In this document: piece by piece, positions 25,372-37,736 of the stretch
How positions within the stretch are numbered: position 1 is the stretch's first letter
How the letters are laid out: every line of letters begins with the position of its first letter
Assembly: GCF_000189635.1 (NCBI RefSeq)
Contig: NW_002476185.1
Coordinates: 62,001-126,000, forward strand
DNA length: 64,000 bases
Reading direction: 5' to 3'
Origin: Tetrahymena thermophila SB210
Lineage: Eukaryota > Ciliophora > Oligohymenophorea > Hymenostomatida > Tetrahymenidae
Notes under the pieces: generated by a model
Databases searched by the model: none
What the model was told of the DNA's origin: nothing
The model's input: only the letters and a program-made list of their open reading frames with translations
Made by a program: the position numbers and the translations under genes

Positions 25372-27494
25372 ATGTAAAATGATAATTTAGTATCAGATAT
25401 ATAAAATGTCGATTATAATAAATATTATATTGAAAAAAACATTAATTTAATTTAAGATAAAGATCCAATAATTTTTTGTGATAATATAGTTATTTTTTAT
25501 TTACTTCCAACTTAATTAATATAAAATGGTAGAGTATAACAAGAATTTGTATCATAAAAAAATACATAAATAAGAAAATAATGTTAAAAATATGGTTCAA
25601 TAAATAATTAATCAAATAGTAAAATGTGTGACGTAAAACATTTAAGATTTCCTGTTAGATTATCCAAATAAGATAAAGATAAAGATACACCTGAAAAATT
25701 ATAAATTAGATAAATTTTACATTTAAATAAATAAATTTACTAACAATATATTGACAATAAAGAATATTAGTTTAATGATTATTTGTAAAATTATAGTTAT
25801 TATGTTGTTAAATTAGAGTGTTAAAATATTTAATAAGAATAATTGATTTAAAATTATAAATTAGCTTAATAAGAATTAAATTAATAAGGATTTTGGTTAT
25901 TTTAATTTGATATTACATAAGATTTACTTGGTACATTTGATAAATAGTAAACAATTAAATATTTATAAGAATTTGGTAATTTCTCATTTTAAGGTTATCG
26001 AGTAAAAAAAGATAATGTAATATTAGATAATGAGAATGTTGTGGGTAAAGATTATATTTCTTGGTTAAGTAGTGATTATTTATTTACAACAAGACATAAA
26101 ATATACAATAAGTTTGTATGTTAAATTAGCTTAACAAATGTTTAAAAGAAAAAATTTAATAATCATTTAATTGATACTTTTAATTGTCATACATTTAATT
26201 TAAAATAATTATTAATAAATAACTAGTAATATGAATTAACAAGATTTGAAATAACTATTTACCATTCTTAAATTTTAACATTTGATTAATATAAAGATAT
26301 TATGAAAGATTAAATTAAATTATTTAAAGATTCTAATATTTTCAAAAAAACAAACACCTTTATAGAATTAATTTAAAGCTTTACAAGAAAAGTTAAGTTA
26401 GAATTTAATTATAGTAAATAATATAGAAAATAAAATATATTGTTCTTTGTGGTCTAATTGTTTAACTTAACAACATTATGGGTAAGTAATAAGTTTTAAT
26501 ATTAAAGATAAATAAAATATCATAAATCATGCTATTAAAAACTATTCTTTTAAAAATAAACCTTGTTATGTTTTAGATTTATAAAAAATAGATAATTAGA
26601 GTATTTAATATATTTTACAATGTTACATTAGATAAACAGGTGATATTTTAATTAACATCAAAAACAAAAAAAGTGTAAATAAATAAATAATTAATATCTG
26701 ATTTATTTTATTAAAAAGATGGAATTGCTTAATATTTATTAAACAATTAAGATAATTTATTTAATTTTACAATTAATTAGTAAGAAAATGATAATGCGTA
26801 AATATTTAATGTATCAAATCAAATAAAAGAATTCTTTATTTTAAGCAATAAAGAAATTGAAATGATTAAGAAGTAATTAAAATAAAAGATATTACAATTA
26901 AATTACATAATTACAAGAACAAATGATGATATTATTAGTTAAATTTAACTTTCTAAATAATATAATGAGTAGATATTACAAAAAATAAATGATATTACAA
27001 CAAATCTAGTTTAATACATTAGTTAAATTGAGTAATATAATCATTCAATTTTAAATAAATTTAAAAATTTTAAATAGTAAAAATATTTATCTTAAATAAG
27101 GTCAGAATTGTAAGAAGGTTAATCTAAATAATTTAATATAATCAGTTTTAAAAAGATTGATAAAGACTATTATTGTTTAGATAATGATAACAATGTATTA
27201 GTAATTCCATAGATAGATAAATATTTTGATATGATATTAAGTACTAAAATGTAATAATTTAAATAAATAAAATTATAATAAGAATATTAAAAAGAAGTAA
27301 CATCAAAATAGAAATCTGATGAGTATTTTACAATTTACATTAGTAATTATTAAGATTTAGAATAAAATAAGAGTTCTTTTAATTTAGAAATAAAAAGAAA
27401 TATCAAAGATTAACAATATTAATTGAAGAGTAATTTTAAATAATTAACATATCCATAAAATGAGTAAATTTTTGATAATACAATCTACTAATGA
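25372..27494 (+). CDS. Extremely AT-rich orphan protein, 675 aa, two exons
   Basis: A ciliate-code frame is open from a TGA near 25156; the first in-frame ATG is 25372 (a later one is 25624). Exon 1 ends at 26481, a GTAAGT intron runs to 26576, and exon 2 ends with TGA 27492-27494; the join keeps frame, giving 675 residues. The protein is dominated by Q, N, I, K, Y and L, but residues of about 200-360 look like a folded domain, with YISWLSSDYLFTTRHKIYNK, TFNCHTFNLKQLL and YELTRFEITIYHS. The C-terminal part is Q-rich and helical. A run of over 670 codons without TGA is far beyond chance. I do not recognise the family. Codon and base use are more AT-rich than in neighbouring genes, which suggests a selfish-element, horizontally acquired or fast-evolving gene. 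The start is uncertain. Confidence 0.65.
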
Positions 27495-27940
27495 TTAATA
27501 CTAAGAATTAAATAATTTAAGGAAGTAATAATAAAGTAATTTAGAATTTATACAATGACTGAATGCAGAATCACTGTGGCTTGAACTACCTTTAAAGTAT
27601 ATTTTATTACCTATGTTTATTTTTATTTTATGCCATACCCTATTTTCGCAAGTAAAGATTTTAAGCTTTGTTAGATATTTTCTATTCAATTGATAGAAGT
27701 TTAATATTTTAATTTTCAAAAAATTAATATAAATCTTTGAATCCTAATTAAAATGAGGCTTGATCTCTGCTATAAAGTTTAATTTCAAAAGAAAATTTTT
27801 CAATTTGAGCTGGGATTTTTGTTTTTTTTTGGTTGTTTGATTAAGAGGCATTCATTTCAAATATCTTCTTTTTCTATTAATTAATAATTAAATTCTTTGA
27901 TATAAATTTGCTAACTACAAAATAAGAGTAAATAAATAAA
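27495..27940. other. Intergenic region downstream of the orphan gene
   Basis: It has a small G+C pocket around 27550-27610 (gaatgcagaatcactgtgg) and otherwise AT-rich sequence. A short minus-strand standard-code ORF here looks like chance. No RNA gene was recognised. Confidence 0.55.
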
Positions 27941-28826
27941 ATCATCAGTAACTGAAAAAACATAACCTAAAAATATCAAATTAGATAGGATCATAAGAAA
28001 AAGTATATAAATATGATACAAAGTTAGTTAACAGTAAAAGAAGAGGAAAGAAATATAAATAGAAAGTTAGATCAAGTAATTTTTTTTGAAATTTAAATTA
28101 AATTCTATTAGGTATAAGTTTATTTATAATTTATTTTAAAGTATTTGTTCCAAATTTATTGATTTTATAATTTGTTCGTTAGTCAGTTCCTTTGTTACTC
28201 AATTTTACTTTCTTTTGTTCTTTTTATGTGTAGATTCGACTCAAAAATCCTCTTATCTAAAATCCATTTAACAATCTTGTAAAGCTAATGATTTACTTTT
28301 ATTTGTTGTTAGATTTATTTATTTCAAGTTAATCTTTAATTTTGATTTCTATTTTTAATTAATTTTATCAAACAAATATTAAAGTAATCTTAATTCAAAC
28401 TTCATAAAAAAAAGTAATTGAAACAATATCATCATTAACTGAAAAAAAACTCACCAAAAAAAAAATAAATTTATTATATCATTAGAAAAAGTGAGTACAA
28501 TTATATAATAAATAGGATACAAAGTAAGTTAATTGGAAATGAAGTGGAAAACATTTAAATAGAATGTTAGATCAAGTAATTAATTTGAAAGTTAAGTTAA
28601 ATTCTATTAGAGAAAAGTTAATTTATAGTTTATGGTAAAGTATGAATGTATTCCAAATTTTATGATATTATAATTAGTTAGTTGCATAGTAAGTTAATTA
28701 ATTAGTTAATTATTCAATTATACTTACTTAATTAAATGCAGATTCAAATAAAAAATCGTCTTGGCTAAAATTCATTCCATTTAATTGCCTACTGAAATTA
28801 ATGATTTTATTTTATTATTTGTCAGG
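27941..28826 (+). repeat. Diverged direct duplication of about 0.4 kb
   Basis: The segment 27941-28315 recurs at 28428-28826 with substitutions and small indels. Shared blocks include atcatcagtaactgaaaaaa/atcatcattaactgaaaaaa, gatacaaagt.agtta, gttagatcaagtaatt, ttaaattctattag, and a block starting ag|attc...aaaaatc.tctt. Conservation of a gtaatt donor-like site and of ag acceptor-like sites in both copies suggests a small spliced gene was duplicated. Copy 1 has an ATG (28014) with a short frame MIQSQLTVKEEERNINRKLD; copy 2 lacks that ATG. A duplicated non-coding RNA is equally possible. Confidence 0.65.
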
Positions 28827-29064
28827 TTTCGTTAATATTTATTTTTTTCTGAATGTATTCATGTTTATTTACCTTAATCATTCATAGCTTAGCTGATAAA
28901 TGCATTTTTTGTTTACAATTAGATTGATTATTTTAATAAAATTATTGTGTGTAAAATTAAAGATTTATGTTCATTTTATTTTATTGATTATTTTATAATT
29001 ATATTATAGCAGAATTAAATATGTTTGCAATCAATTTTATTTATAGCATGCATTCTTTTTTATC
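28827..29064. other. AT-rich spacer before the Jmj gene 3' end
   Basis: No gene, repeat or structured element was recognised; this is presumably the 3' UTR of the minus-strand gene. Confidence 0.6.
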
Positions 29065-32000
29065 TCAAAAATTATTTTTGATTGTGTCCTTTACGATTTA
29101 GCCAAACTATTGCATTTCCTAATTATTTAAATATAGATATTATTTCATGTTTTATGTTGTCAAACAAATATCTAAAAATATTTCTCTTTAAAAGTTGTAA
29201 AGATTTTTTACCTTTTCATTAAATCTTATAAACAAGGATATTGTGCTTTCTATACACCCGCAAGGAGCAATATGAGCAGGACAGCCTTAAGTGAAGCACT
29301 TATTGCAATAAATATAAGATAGATAACAGTAACCTGAACAAATTTTGCAGACATGGCGATCATACTTTTCATTTTTATTAGCAAATTCATATATTTTCAA
29401 CTTCTTTCCATAGATATTTATTAAATCTTTTCTTTTATGCAATTCTTCCTTTTCAATTTCTTACCACTCATGAAGGATCTAAGTTAATTAAATTTTATTA
29501 AATAGAAAAGAAATTATAATTAATTAGCTAATCTAATTATGTAAGAAAGAAACATTCTCTAAATAAATAAAAAGCGAATAATTTTACATTTTATAAGGTA
29601 ACTTTATCAAATGAGGAGTCCTAGAGGTTTTAAATGATAGAAACCAAAACCCATGCAAGGGAAAAGGATACTTTCTTTTGGAATCCTTTTCTTGCATAAT
29701 CAAATTTAGCCTCTTTGTAAAACTTAATCCACTCTGGAGTCACAATATTTACAGCTTCTCCGCAATTAAAACCATGTGAAAATCCTCCATGGTACACTTT
29801 AGGGAAAGTGACAATAAATTCACCAGCTTTTTGATCAGTTCTATAGACAGGAATACCTCTTTTCACAGCTTCTGCAGGGCAAAGTTATAAATTCAAGTGG
29901 TGTAAAACTGCTGGATTTTTTTAGAATATATCTTTATATTTTTCTTAATATAGTTCTTCAAATTTCTCCTTATAATCAGCTGGAATAGTATACCTTTTTA
30001 ATTTGAATTGAATGGTAAAAATTTTGTTTATTTTGAATTAAACTAAAATATATCTATCTCATTGTGTGATAGTATAAATAGTTTAGAATAATTGATTTTT
30101 GAATGTATAACAATCATACCATGTTTTTGGTGCACCCATATGAAGATAATTTAGGGCGTACATATATAAATCTTCAACATGAAAGCAGAAACTAGCATAG
30201 AGCATACCTAGGTAAACCCAAGGTGTTGTGATTCCACTAATATCACCACCATTCTTAATAAACTGGAATAAACTATTGTGAGATCTATTAATATTCTTCA
30301 AATTAAACGAATGAAGATAGCTTATTTTGTCATGCTTAGTAGGTTATTCAGCAAAAGCACTACCATACTTTTATGAAGGTAAATCAGCTGCATATTCTAC
30401 TTCAACCTGTAAACAAAAATTTTTTAATATACTGATATAAAAGAATAAACTTATTTTACAAAATAAAGGAAATTAAGTTAAAATAAAATTAATAAATTAA
30501 TAAAGCAAAAAGCAAGAAAGCTATTTGAATATAAATTCATTTTCTACTAAACAAAATTAATTAGTGAATTTTATTTATTTTTCTATTAAATTAAATTAAC
30601 AAATCTTGAAACATTTAATAAGTGAATGAATTGAATTATTGCTTGATTGTGGTATTTGAATAAACATATTTATAAATATAATGTACATCTTTGAAAAGGT
30701 GAGGAAACTCTACTATACTCCAGAATTCATATTCATTCAGCCTTTCTTTCTCTATAAATCTCTCTTCTGTTTAGTAATCATACTTTTTTTAAAATTTCTC
30801 AGCATACTACTAATACTCTTTGTAAGTAAAACCTTCCTCATTCTGCTCGAATGGCTTTATTTTATTAATAATAAAATTAGTAAACGTAGATTTTAAAAAT
30901 AGTAAAAAATATTTTCTATGAACATTATCTCTTTATTCACTCCCTTAAACAACAGTTAAGTTAACTATTTTTTTTTAACAATCTTTAAAAATAATGATAT
31001 TTTATCAAACATACATTCAAAAAATAGCCAGAATTTTAGTTTAATTTACATTTATAATCTAATTTAATTTGTTTCTTTGTTCTAAATTATTAGTATATCA
31101 ATTTAATATTCAAAAATCAATGTATGTATTTCTTTTGTTAATTTTAAAATCATATAAAGTATCCATTCATTGATGAATATCTATCTATTTATCTATTTAT
31201 TTATTTATTTAACGTGCATATACATGCATTGAAAATTTTTTATCTATATATCTAAGAATATTAGTAATAGTGATTTTGCTACCATTTTAATATGTACATT
31301 AGATATTATTTGATCTATTAATTGTAGCATTTATATCAAATAGGTTCAATGATTATTCACCTTAAGCCTTAATACAATTATTAGATGAGTTTGAATATAT
31401 TCTTTGCAGCAAAGAAATTTAATAAGATTATGAAATATTTAGTAAGAATTGATTTAGTCTCTATTATAATTACTAATTCTATGTAATAATCAAATTTATA
31501 TATTCTTGTTCGAGGAAAAAGGTGATTAAAATCCAAAAGTAATGACTCTTTATAACGTATTAGTCTCTTCTTATCTTACAATTAAATAGTAATTAAATTA
31601 ATTTACTAAGAAGAAAACGCTCTTTATAATTAATAATTAGAAGCCAGGCTAAGCTTTTTGCATAAGAGAGAAGACTCTCTAATAAAAGCTTAATATTAAG
31701 CTCAGTCCCTAAAGAAGAAAAGTAAAATATGACACGTAGGCTGTCAAAATTGGTAATACAAAAACTTAAATTTTAGAAAGTTCTCTTTAAATGATTTTAA
31801 TGAGAAACACAGAAAGTTAGCGCAAAGATGTAAAGTAGAAATATCATTTTTTTTTACCATTTTAGAAATGTTAACTACTTAATTTTTCAAGAAATTTGAT
31901 CTCTACTTTTTAAATTATAATTTTTTTTTCCCCCTTTTTTTTTTGATTGTTTAATAAATTAGGTAATAGATAGATATATCAACTGATAGTAGATTTAAAT

Positions 32001-32855
32001 TCTTTGATAAACAATAAAAAGTCTAAATGCTTTAAAGGCTTTTCATAATTATAATGAGATCAATTAAGAGAGAATTAGAGTTTGAAAATATTTTAATCAG
32101 AAATTGAATAAGATCTTTTTTGGATATTAGATTATTTTTCATTATCTAACTCAGATGATAAGGATTAATTATATAAAAAACTGAATTAGAGAGTTATTTT
32201 ATAGTTTTAAATAAATTTTTGCACATTTTTTTTTAAAGGGATTTAAAAAATTATCCAATATAAAATCCCTTTAGGAGCTAAGACAAAGAAATAATGTTTT
32301 TGGTTTAAAATTTGTTTTTAGCTATAAATAAAGACAATGAATATATGCAATTAATACCTTTCCTTTAGACAGTTTATTGACAACTTACACTCTAGTATTG
32401 ACCTTACTCTAAATCTTGGAGAACTAGAAGTCTGGCTTCCATTCAGGTGGTGGTATAATTTTGACAACCCCTTACTTGTCATATCCCTTTAGATAAAGAT
32501 TAGCAATAAGTCTAAAAGGGTCGTTGAATTCCTCAATAGTAGGCCTAATGATAGGAACTTCAAGAAACTAGTTAAAGTCTGAAATAGGTCTGAGCTTGGT
32601 GCTTACATCAACTAAGCTATTTTAAGAGATTTCTTCTGTCATAACATGGTTAGATGAAGAGTCATCCGTAGATATCCCAGCACTTTTTGAATGTTTCAAG
32701 GAGCAAGACTCTTCTTTAGGCAAAACTTCAATAGGTAAATTTTTGTGAGGTCTTCCCCTTCTTTTTTGTGTCACACTCTTAGATATTTGTTAAGGAACAT
32801 CCTTCTTTTACTTTTGTATTGTCTTAGTCTTCGATTTCATAGAATTACGCATCAT
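29065..32855 (-). CDS. JmjN-JmjC-C5HC2 histone lysine demethylase (KDM5/JMJ14 type)
   Basis: Five inferred exons (32855-32358, 30854-30687, 30406-30120, 29993-29588, 29478-29065) join in phase to 590 residues. The N-terminus is basic with an AT-hook-like KRRGRPHKN, then a JmjN domain ([39 protein letters not shown]). Exon 2 carries the segment typical of this family (GFTYKEYQYAEKFQKKYD; EFWSIVE). JmjC follows ([65 protein letters not shown]), with HVE and SHGFN supplying the iron ligands. A C5HC2 zinc finger ([18 protein letters not shown], then [10 protein letters not shown]) ends the protein. The order, without ARID or PHD, matches plant JMJ14-like H3K4 demethylases. The enzyme would be a nuclear, 2-oxoglutarate and Fe(II)-dependent demethylase. 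The first intron (30855-32357) is unusually long; two separate genes remain an alternative. Confidence 0.88.
31325..32220 (+). pseudogene. Coding-like antisense segment inside the Jmj intron
   Basis: On the plus strand, within the 1.5-kb intron of the Jmj gene, several G+C-richer blocks read as protein in different frames: [20 protein letters not shown] (from about 31345), [20 protein letters not shown] (from about 31616), [20 protein letters not shown] (about 31750-31830), and [20 protein letters not shown] (about 32110-32180). In-frame TGA codons and frame changes interrupt them, and I could not find GT-AG introns that join them in phase. The minus strand here reads poorly. It is either a decayed gene or a nested gene whose exons I misassembled. 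No domain is certain. Confidence 0.4.
32235..32262. repeat. Short perfect inverted repeat
   Basis: The 10-bp arms aaagggattt (32235-32244) and aaatcccttt (32253-32262) are separated by 8 bp, in the intron of the Jmj gene close to its first exon. The function is unknown. Confidence 0.7.
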
Positions 32856-35117
32856 TTTATTGCACGGAATAGCACAGGCTCTTAAACAACTCCTCCTTTT
32901 CGGCAAATTTTTTTCTTTGACTTTAAAAATTTTTCTTTTGTTTTTATTTTGTTTGTTTTATATATATTATTATAGTCTTCTAAAAAACTCCTAATCTTTA
33001 TCATTTGATTGTTTTTATTAAATTGATTCAAAATGTTAATCAATCTACCAATCAATCAATCAATCATTCTAATCAAAAAATAATTAATTAACTAATCTTT
33101 TCTTATCATTAATAAATGAATAATGAATATTCATTCATATAAACATTCCTTTATAATATGAATCTCATTCATTTTTATTAAGAGGCATGTACATTGATTT
33201 AGTTGATAAGTAAATAAGTCAGCCATTCAGCAATATAAAAATTAATAATTAGTTAGTTAGTTATAATTTACTATAGATTGCTTAGGTTTCATTCTTTTGT
33301 TTGTTTGTTTCTTTATTTGTTTATTTGTAAATATTACTATCATTATAAAATAAATGTACTTTGCTTTTTGATAATTGTATTTCATTAATTCATTAGTTGT
33401 TAAATTTTCTTCTGATAAAGACCCCCTATTTTTTTAAAAACAACTAATTTTTTTCTTTTATTGATCTTAATTTATTTTTCAAAACTCTTTTCTCATATTT
33501 ATTTTAAATTAAATAAGGATTATTTTGTCAATACTCTTGCAAATTTAATTCCATGACTAATATAATTTCGAACAAAATCAATTTGATTTTGCCTATCAAT
33601 TGCTTTACCCCTGCCCCTTTTCTTTGCTAACTTTTTCTTTATTTTCTTTTACTTATATATAAACCATCCATCAAGTTAAATTTTAAATATTAGACAAATA
33701 TTTAAATCTGTTTTTGTTTTGAGGTATTTATTTATACAAATATATAAAAATGGAACGTTTTAAAAAATAGAAAATGACGAATATTTAATTCATTCTCATT
33801 AAATTAATTATGTACTTTCGTCATACCCTAAAAACACGCCTATTAATAATTAAGCTTATTCTCAAAATAAACTATCATTAAGTTAGTTTAAAATAAAAAA
33901 CTATTTATTCTTTATTTTTTATTATGAATTCTTTTCAAAACTATTATGTTTATCCAATCGAATTTCAGTTCGATAACTAAAGTAATGTTTGTGATTGCTA
34001 ATAAAAAATTTATTTTATTTTCAAATAGTTATAAATTTTACTTATTTTAATAGAAAGGTAAATTTTTTCATTTAAAAAAATAATTTTAAGTTTATTACTG
34101 GTAGTTTTCTCTACCTTTATCGTTTACTAATGAAATTTATTAAACATTTAAAATACATGAAAAATAAATCTCAGTTTATTTTTTTTACGAAGAAAATAAT
34201 TATTAAAATTTTTAACTTACACCATTTTATAGAATTTATTTTAAAATATCCATTTTATAAAAGAATAAAATCTTAAGTGATGTTTTTAATTGTATTATTT
34301 ATTATGCTTTCGTTTAGAAAAAAAAAAATAGCTATTAAATACAACAAATGTTAATAATCTGCTTTTTAAATCTACAACTAAATTAAGATGACTATCTTTT
34401 CATCTGTTTAAATAGTTTTCAAATAAGATACCATTTTGATTTTCTAAGTAATATTGCTTAAATAAAATGATAGGTTATATATTTTTATTTCTGCTTAGCC
34501 ATTCATTCATAAAACTTGTAGACATGATTATAAATTGAAAAATATAATTACAACTTTTTATTGAAAAAGAATAAAAAATAATTTAAACTTAATATGTTTA
34601 AATAATCTATACCAGCTTTAATAAACGCAGCTTAAATCTATGATGGTTTATTATTAGATTCTGTTTACTGTATTAATGAATAATGTATATTTCATCATTA
34701 ACATAAATAGATATTTATTTATTCAATTTACCTTTTATTAAATGAATTAAAACTTATTTTGATTTATTTCTCTGAAAGAAATTAATTGAGGTAATTTTTA
34801 CTTTTTTAATTAATTTTGATAGGTTATTTGCAAAGAGTATATACCTTTTCTATCAAAGCTGATAATAAAAGGTTCTTAAAAAAGAATTAAGGATATAAAC
34901 CATAAAATATCTAGAATACAATATATTGAAGAAATTGACATATCAAATTTTACTATAATTAAAATTTTATAAAAAGTAATAAAGTTTAATCCCTAAACCT
35001 ACTTTCGTTTAATTACAACTTTACTTAAATTTCAAGATGCATATCATAAGCACCTAAAATTCTAATATTAACTCAATATTTTTAATGATTTGTAATTATT
35101 GTTTGATTAAAATGATT
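32856..35117. other. 2.3-kb intergenic region
   Basis: The start of the Jmj gene is preceded by an open, basic, Cys-containing frame (LPKRRSCLRACAIPCNK) without an ATG; it is probably 5' UTR. The rest is AT-rich with simple repeats (caatcaatcaatcaatc near 33050; tttgtttgtttg near 33300). No gene or RNA was recognised. Confidence 0.6.
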
Positions 35118-37736
35118 TCACAATGCACTACTTTCTTGCTTTATTTTTTTAACTTTCTTTTACATATGCTTTTCAACTACATCCTATTAACATTAAATAA
35201 TTTTAAAAAATAATAAATTTATTAAAAATTTACATCTAATTCATCGTAGTCTTCCAAGTTTTATCTTCTTATTTTATTTTTCTTTAATTCTTTAGAGACA
35301 GCCTTTAATAAAACAATAATTAAAATTAATCAATAAATATTCTTAAGTAAAATGTTTAATTATTTACCTTAATAAGTTCAGATGCATCAACATCAAGCTC
35401 ATCATCGATTTCCTTTTGCTTCTTCTTTTATTCAGCTACTTTCTACTTCTTTTCTTCTTATACTTTCTACTTCAATAATTGCTTTCTCTTTTCTTCCTTA
35501 GAATTCTTATTTTTGATCTTTTCCTCTTGTTTGGAAATAGCTTCTACTAATTTATTAGACTTTTGATTATCTTCATTTTGAATATTGAACTTCTTTCTTA
35601 GTAGCTTGGCCATTCTTTATTTAATACCTCTACTCTTTATGTCCTTCAACAATTTCTTGCCTTCCTCATAAAGAGACATGTCACTGCAGTTAGATTAATC
35701 AAGAATATTTTAAATCTTTATTTTTGCTGCTTCGTTCGTATTTTTAAGAATTTTTTTCTTTGATTCTAATTCCTCTTCAGTTAATTCTTTCTTTTCTTTC
35801 TTCTTTTCTGCTTATTTTTATTTAACTTTTTCTAATAATTTATTCTTTTTTGCCATTTTTCTAGCATCTTCAATTGAAAACTCAATAATAGGTGTTTTCT
35901 TGTATTTCTTTTCAAAGTTTTGCTTATCATTTACACAATATTCCAAGAATGAAAGTGCTTATTCATGTGTATTAAATTCTATGAATCCAATACCTCTGCT
36001 TTTAGGTACTCCATCCTTATCAAGTTTATTCTTATCTCTAAGCAATAAGACCTTAATATATATAATTAAAAAAATTTTAAATCAAAAATTAAAAAGCAAT
36101 TATTGTTGTTACCTATTTAATTGGATTTTATTTTTTAAAATATTCTTGACCATGTTCTTTTATAAGTGCTGCTTGAGCATAAAGTCTAATATCTTCTTCT
36201 TAGAATTCGTCTTTTGGTATGTTCATAAGGGCAATTCCTTTGGAAATTAAAAATATTTTTAATATCAAAGTGATAAAAATATAAATGTTAGTATACTTGT
36301 TGAGGATACATAGTTGTTAGGGTTTTTTAGCTTATTCAATTTTTCTTATAAGTGAATACGTCTCTTTTCCTTTTCTTCATTAGTCATGCTTTTTTCTTCT
36401 TCGAAAATACCTAGCTTGGCTAAATGAACGTTTCTCTTTCCTTATCTGTCAAACTTTTCTAATTAATCTAAAGTTTTAACTTTATCTAAAGTGATTGAAT
36501 TTCTTTCAAGCTTCTCTTCCATAACTTTAGAAACTTCTTCTCTTTTCTTAGCTTCCAAGAAAATTATTCTTCTTCCATTCATTTCAAGATCAAGTTCGCT
36601 TATTCCTATTAACAAAATGAATATTTAAATTTTTAAATAAATAAACAATATTAAAATAATAAATAGCACATACCTGAAAATATATCATGAATGTTGCTGG
36701 CATTTTTTTTATTTTTTTGTTAAAGACAGTTTTCACTGAGTTCATTACTCTTTGCAATAAGTTTAAGAGCTACTTATGCATCTTAGAATTTTACAAAACC
36801 AGTACCTTTGTTGCTTCCTGTTTCATGATTCATACATACCTAATATCATTTTATTAAATTAAACTTTAGAACCAACATAATACTTTATTTAGTTACCTTT
36901 GCCATTTCTACTTTACCAAAGTTTTGGCAGAAGGTTCTTAAATCCTTATCAGTAGAATCATAAGATAAATTTCTAACAAAACATGTTTTGGATAAATCTT
37001 CATTTTCAAATAATTTCTTTTATCCTTATTAATTCTTTCCCTTTTTATTTTAATTATTTTTATCATCATCTTCGTCTTCCTCTTCTTCATCATCATCTTC
37101 GTCTTCATCCTCTTCATCATCGTCTTCTTGATCTTCATCATCTTCACTTTCTTCTTCTTCATCCATTTTTTTTTCATCGTCATCTCCTTCTTCCTCTTCA
37201 ATTTATTCAGATTTTTTAGCTTTTTGTTTAGATTACTATTTATCTTGTTAATTTTATGGCTATTGATGGTTTTTGAATTCTTCTTTGGAAACAGCTAAAT
37301 CTAAAACGATATTTCTACCCTTCCATTAAGTACCATTTAACTCCTTTTAATTAATTTAAAATTGATTAATCAATAATCTAAATTCTACTTTATAAGCTAA
37401 AGTCAAATAAATACATTTATAGCTTTCAATGCACAGTTTTTATTAGCAAATTAGACAAAGGCAAAACCCTTAGATTTGTTTGTTGAAGGGTTGACTGGAA
37501 TATTAATTTCAATAATTTCACCATACTTACCCAACAAACCTTTAAGATGCTTCTCACTGATATCAAATATTAAATTTCTAATAATAACTCTACCCTTCTT
37601 TTATTCTGATTTATAAAATAATAATATTAAGTCATATATCTACTAGTAAGTAAAATAATTTTATACGGGCTTAATTCTTATCTTAATCGTTTTCTTGTTC
37701 TTGTTTTTCAACTACTTTCTTACTTTTGTCAGTCAT
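35118..37736 (-). CDS. RBM28/Nop4-like nucleolar multi-RRM protein
   Basis: Nine inferred exons (37736-37667, 37605-37415, 37343-36897, 36839-36674, 36605-36297, 36237-36113, 36051-35368, 35302-35234, 35183-35118) join in phase to 708 residues. RRM1 (about 25-115) shows RVIIRNLIFDIS and KSKGFAFVQFANK; RRM2 (about 200-300) shows CFVRNLSYDSTDK and KGTGFVKFQDA; RRM3 (about 380-480) shows TRIALMNIPKDEF and RGIGFIEFNTHEQALSFLEY. A highly acidic D/E linker separates RRM1 and RRM2 and a Lys-rich coiled tail ends the protein. The architecture and length match human RBM28 and yeast Nop4, nucleolar proteins needed for assembly of 60S ribosomal precursors. The acidic linker produces long spurious ORFs on both strands. 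Orthology is likely though a fourth RRM is not obvious. Confidence 0.88.

Noticed and set aside
31180..31215. Tetranucleotide runs (tatc/tttat) and similar ones near 13005, 16480, 33050 and 58925 as possible regulatory repeats or CRISPR-like arrays
   Set aside because: They are short perfect microsatellites typical of AT-rich ciliate DNA, without spacers or conserved units.
36938..37219. Long ORFs on both strands in the RBM28-like gene (Met/Lys-rich and Leu/His-rich)
   Set aside because: They are out-of-frame and antisense readings of the GAA/GAT acidic linker repeat inside the real exon.
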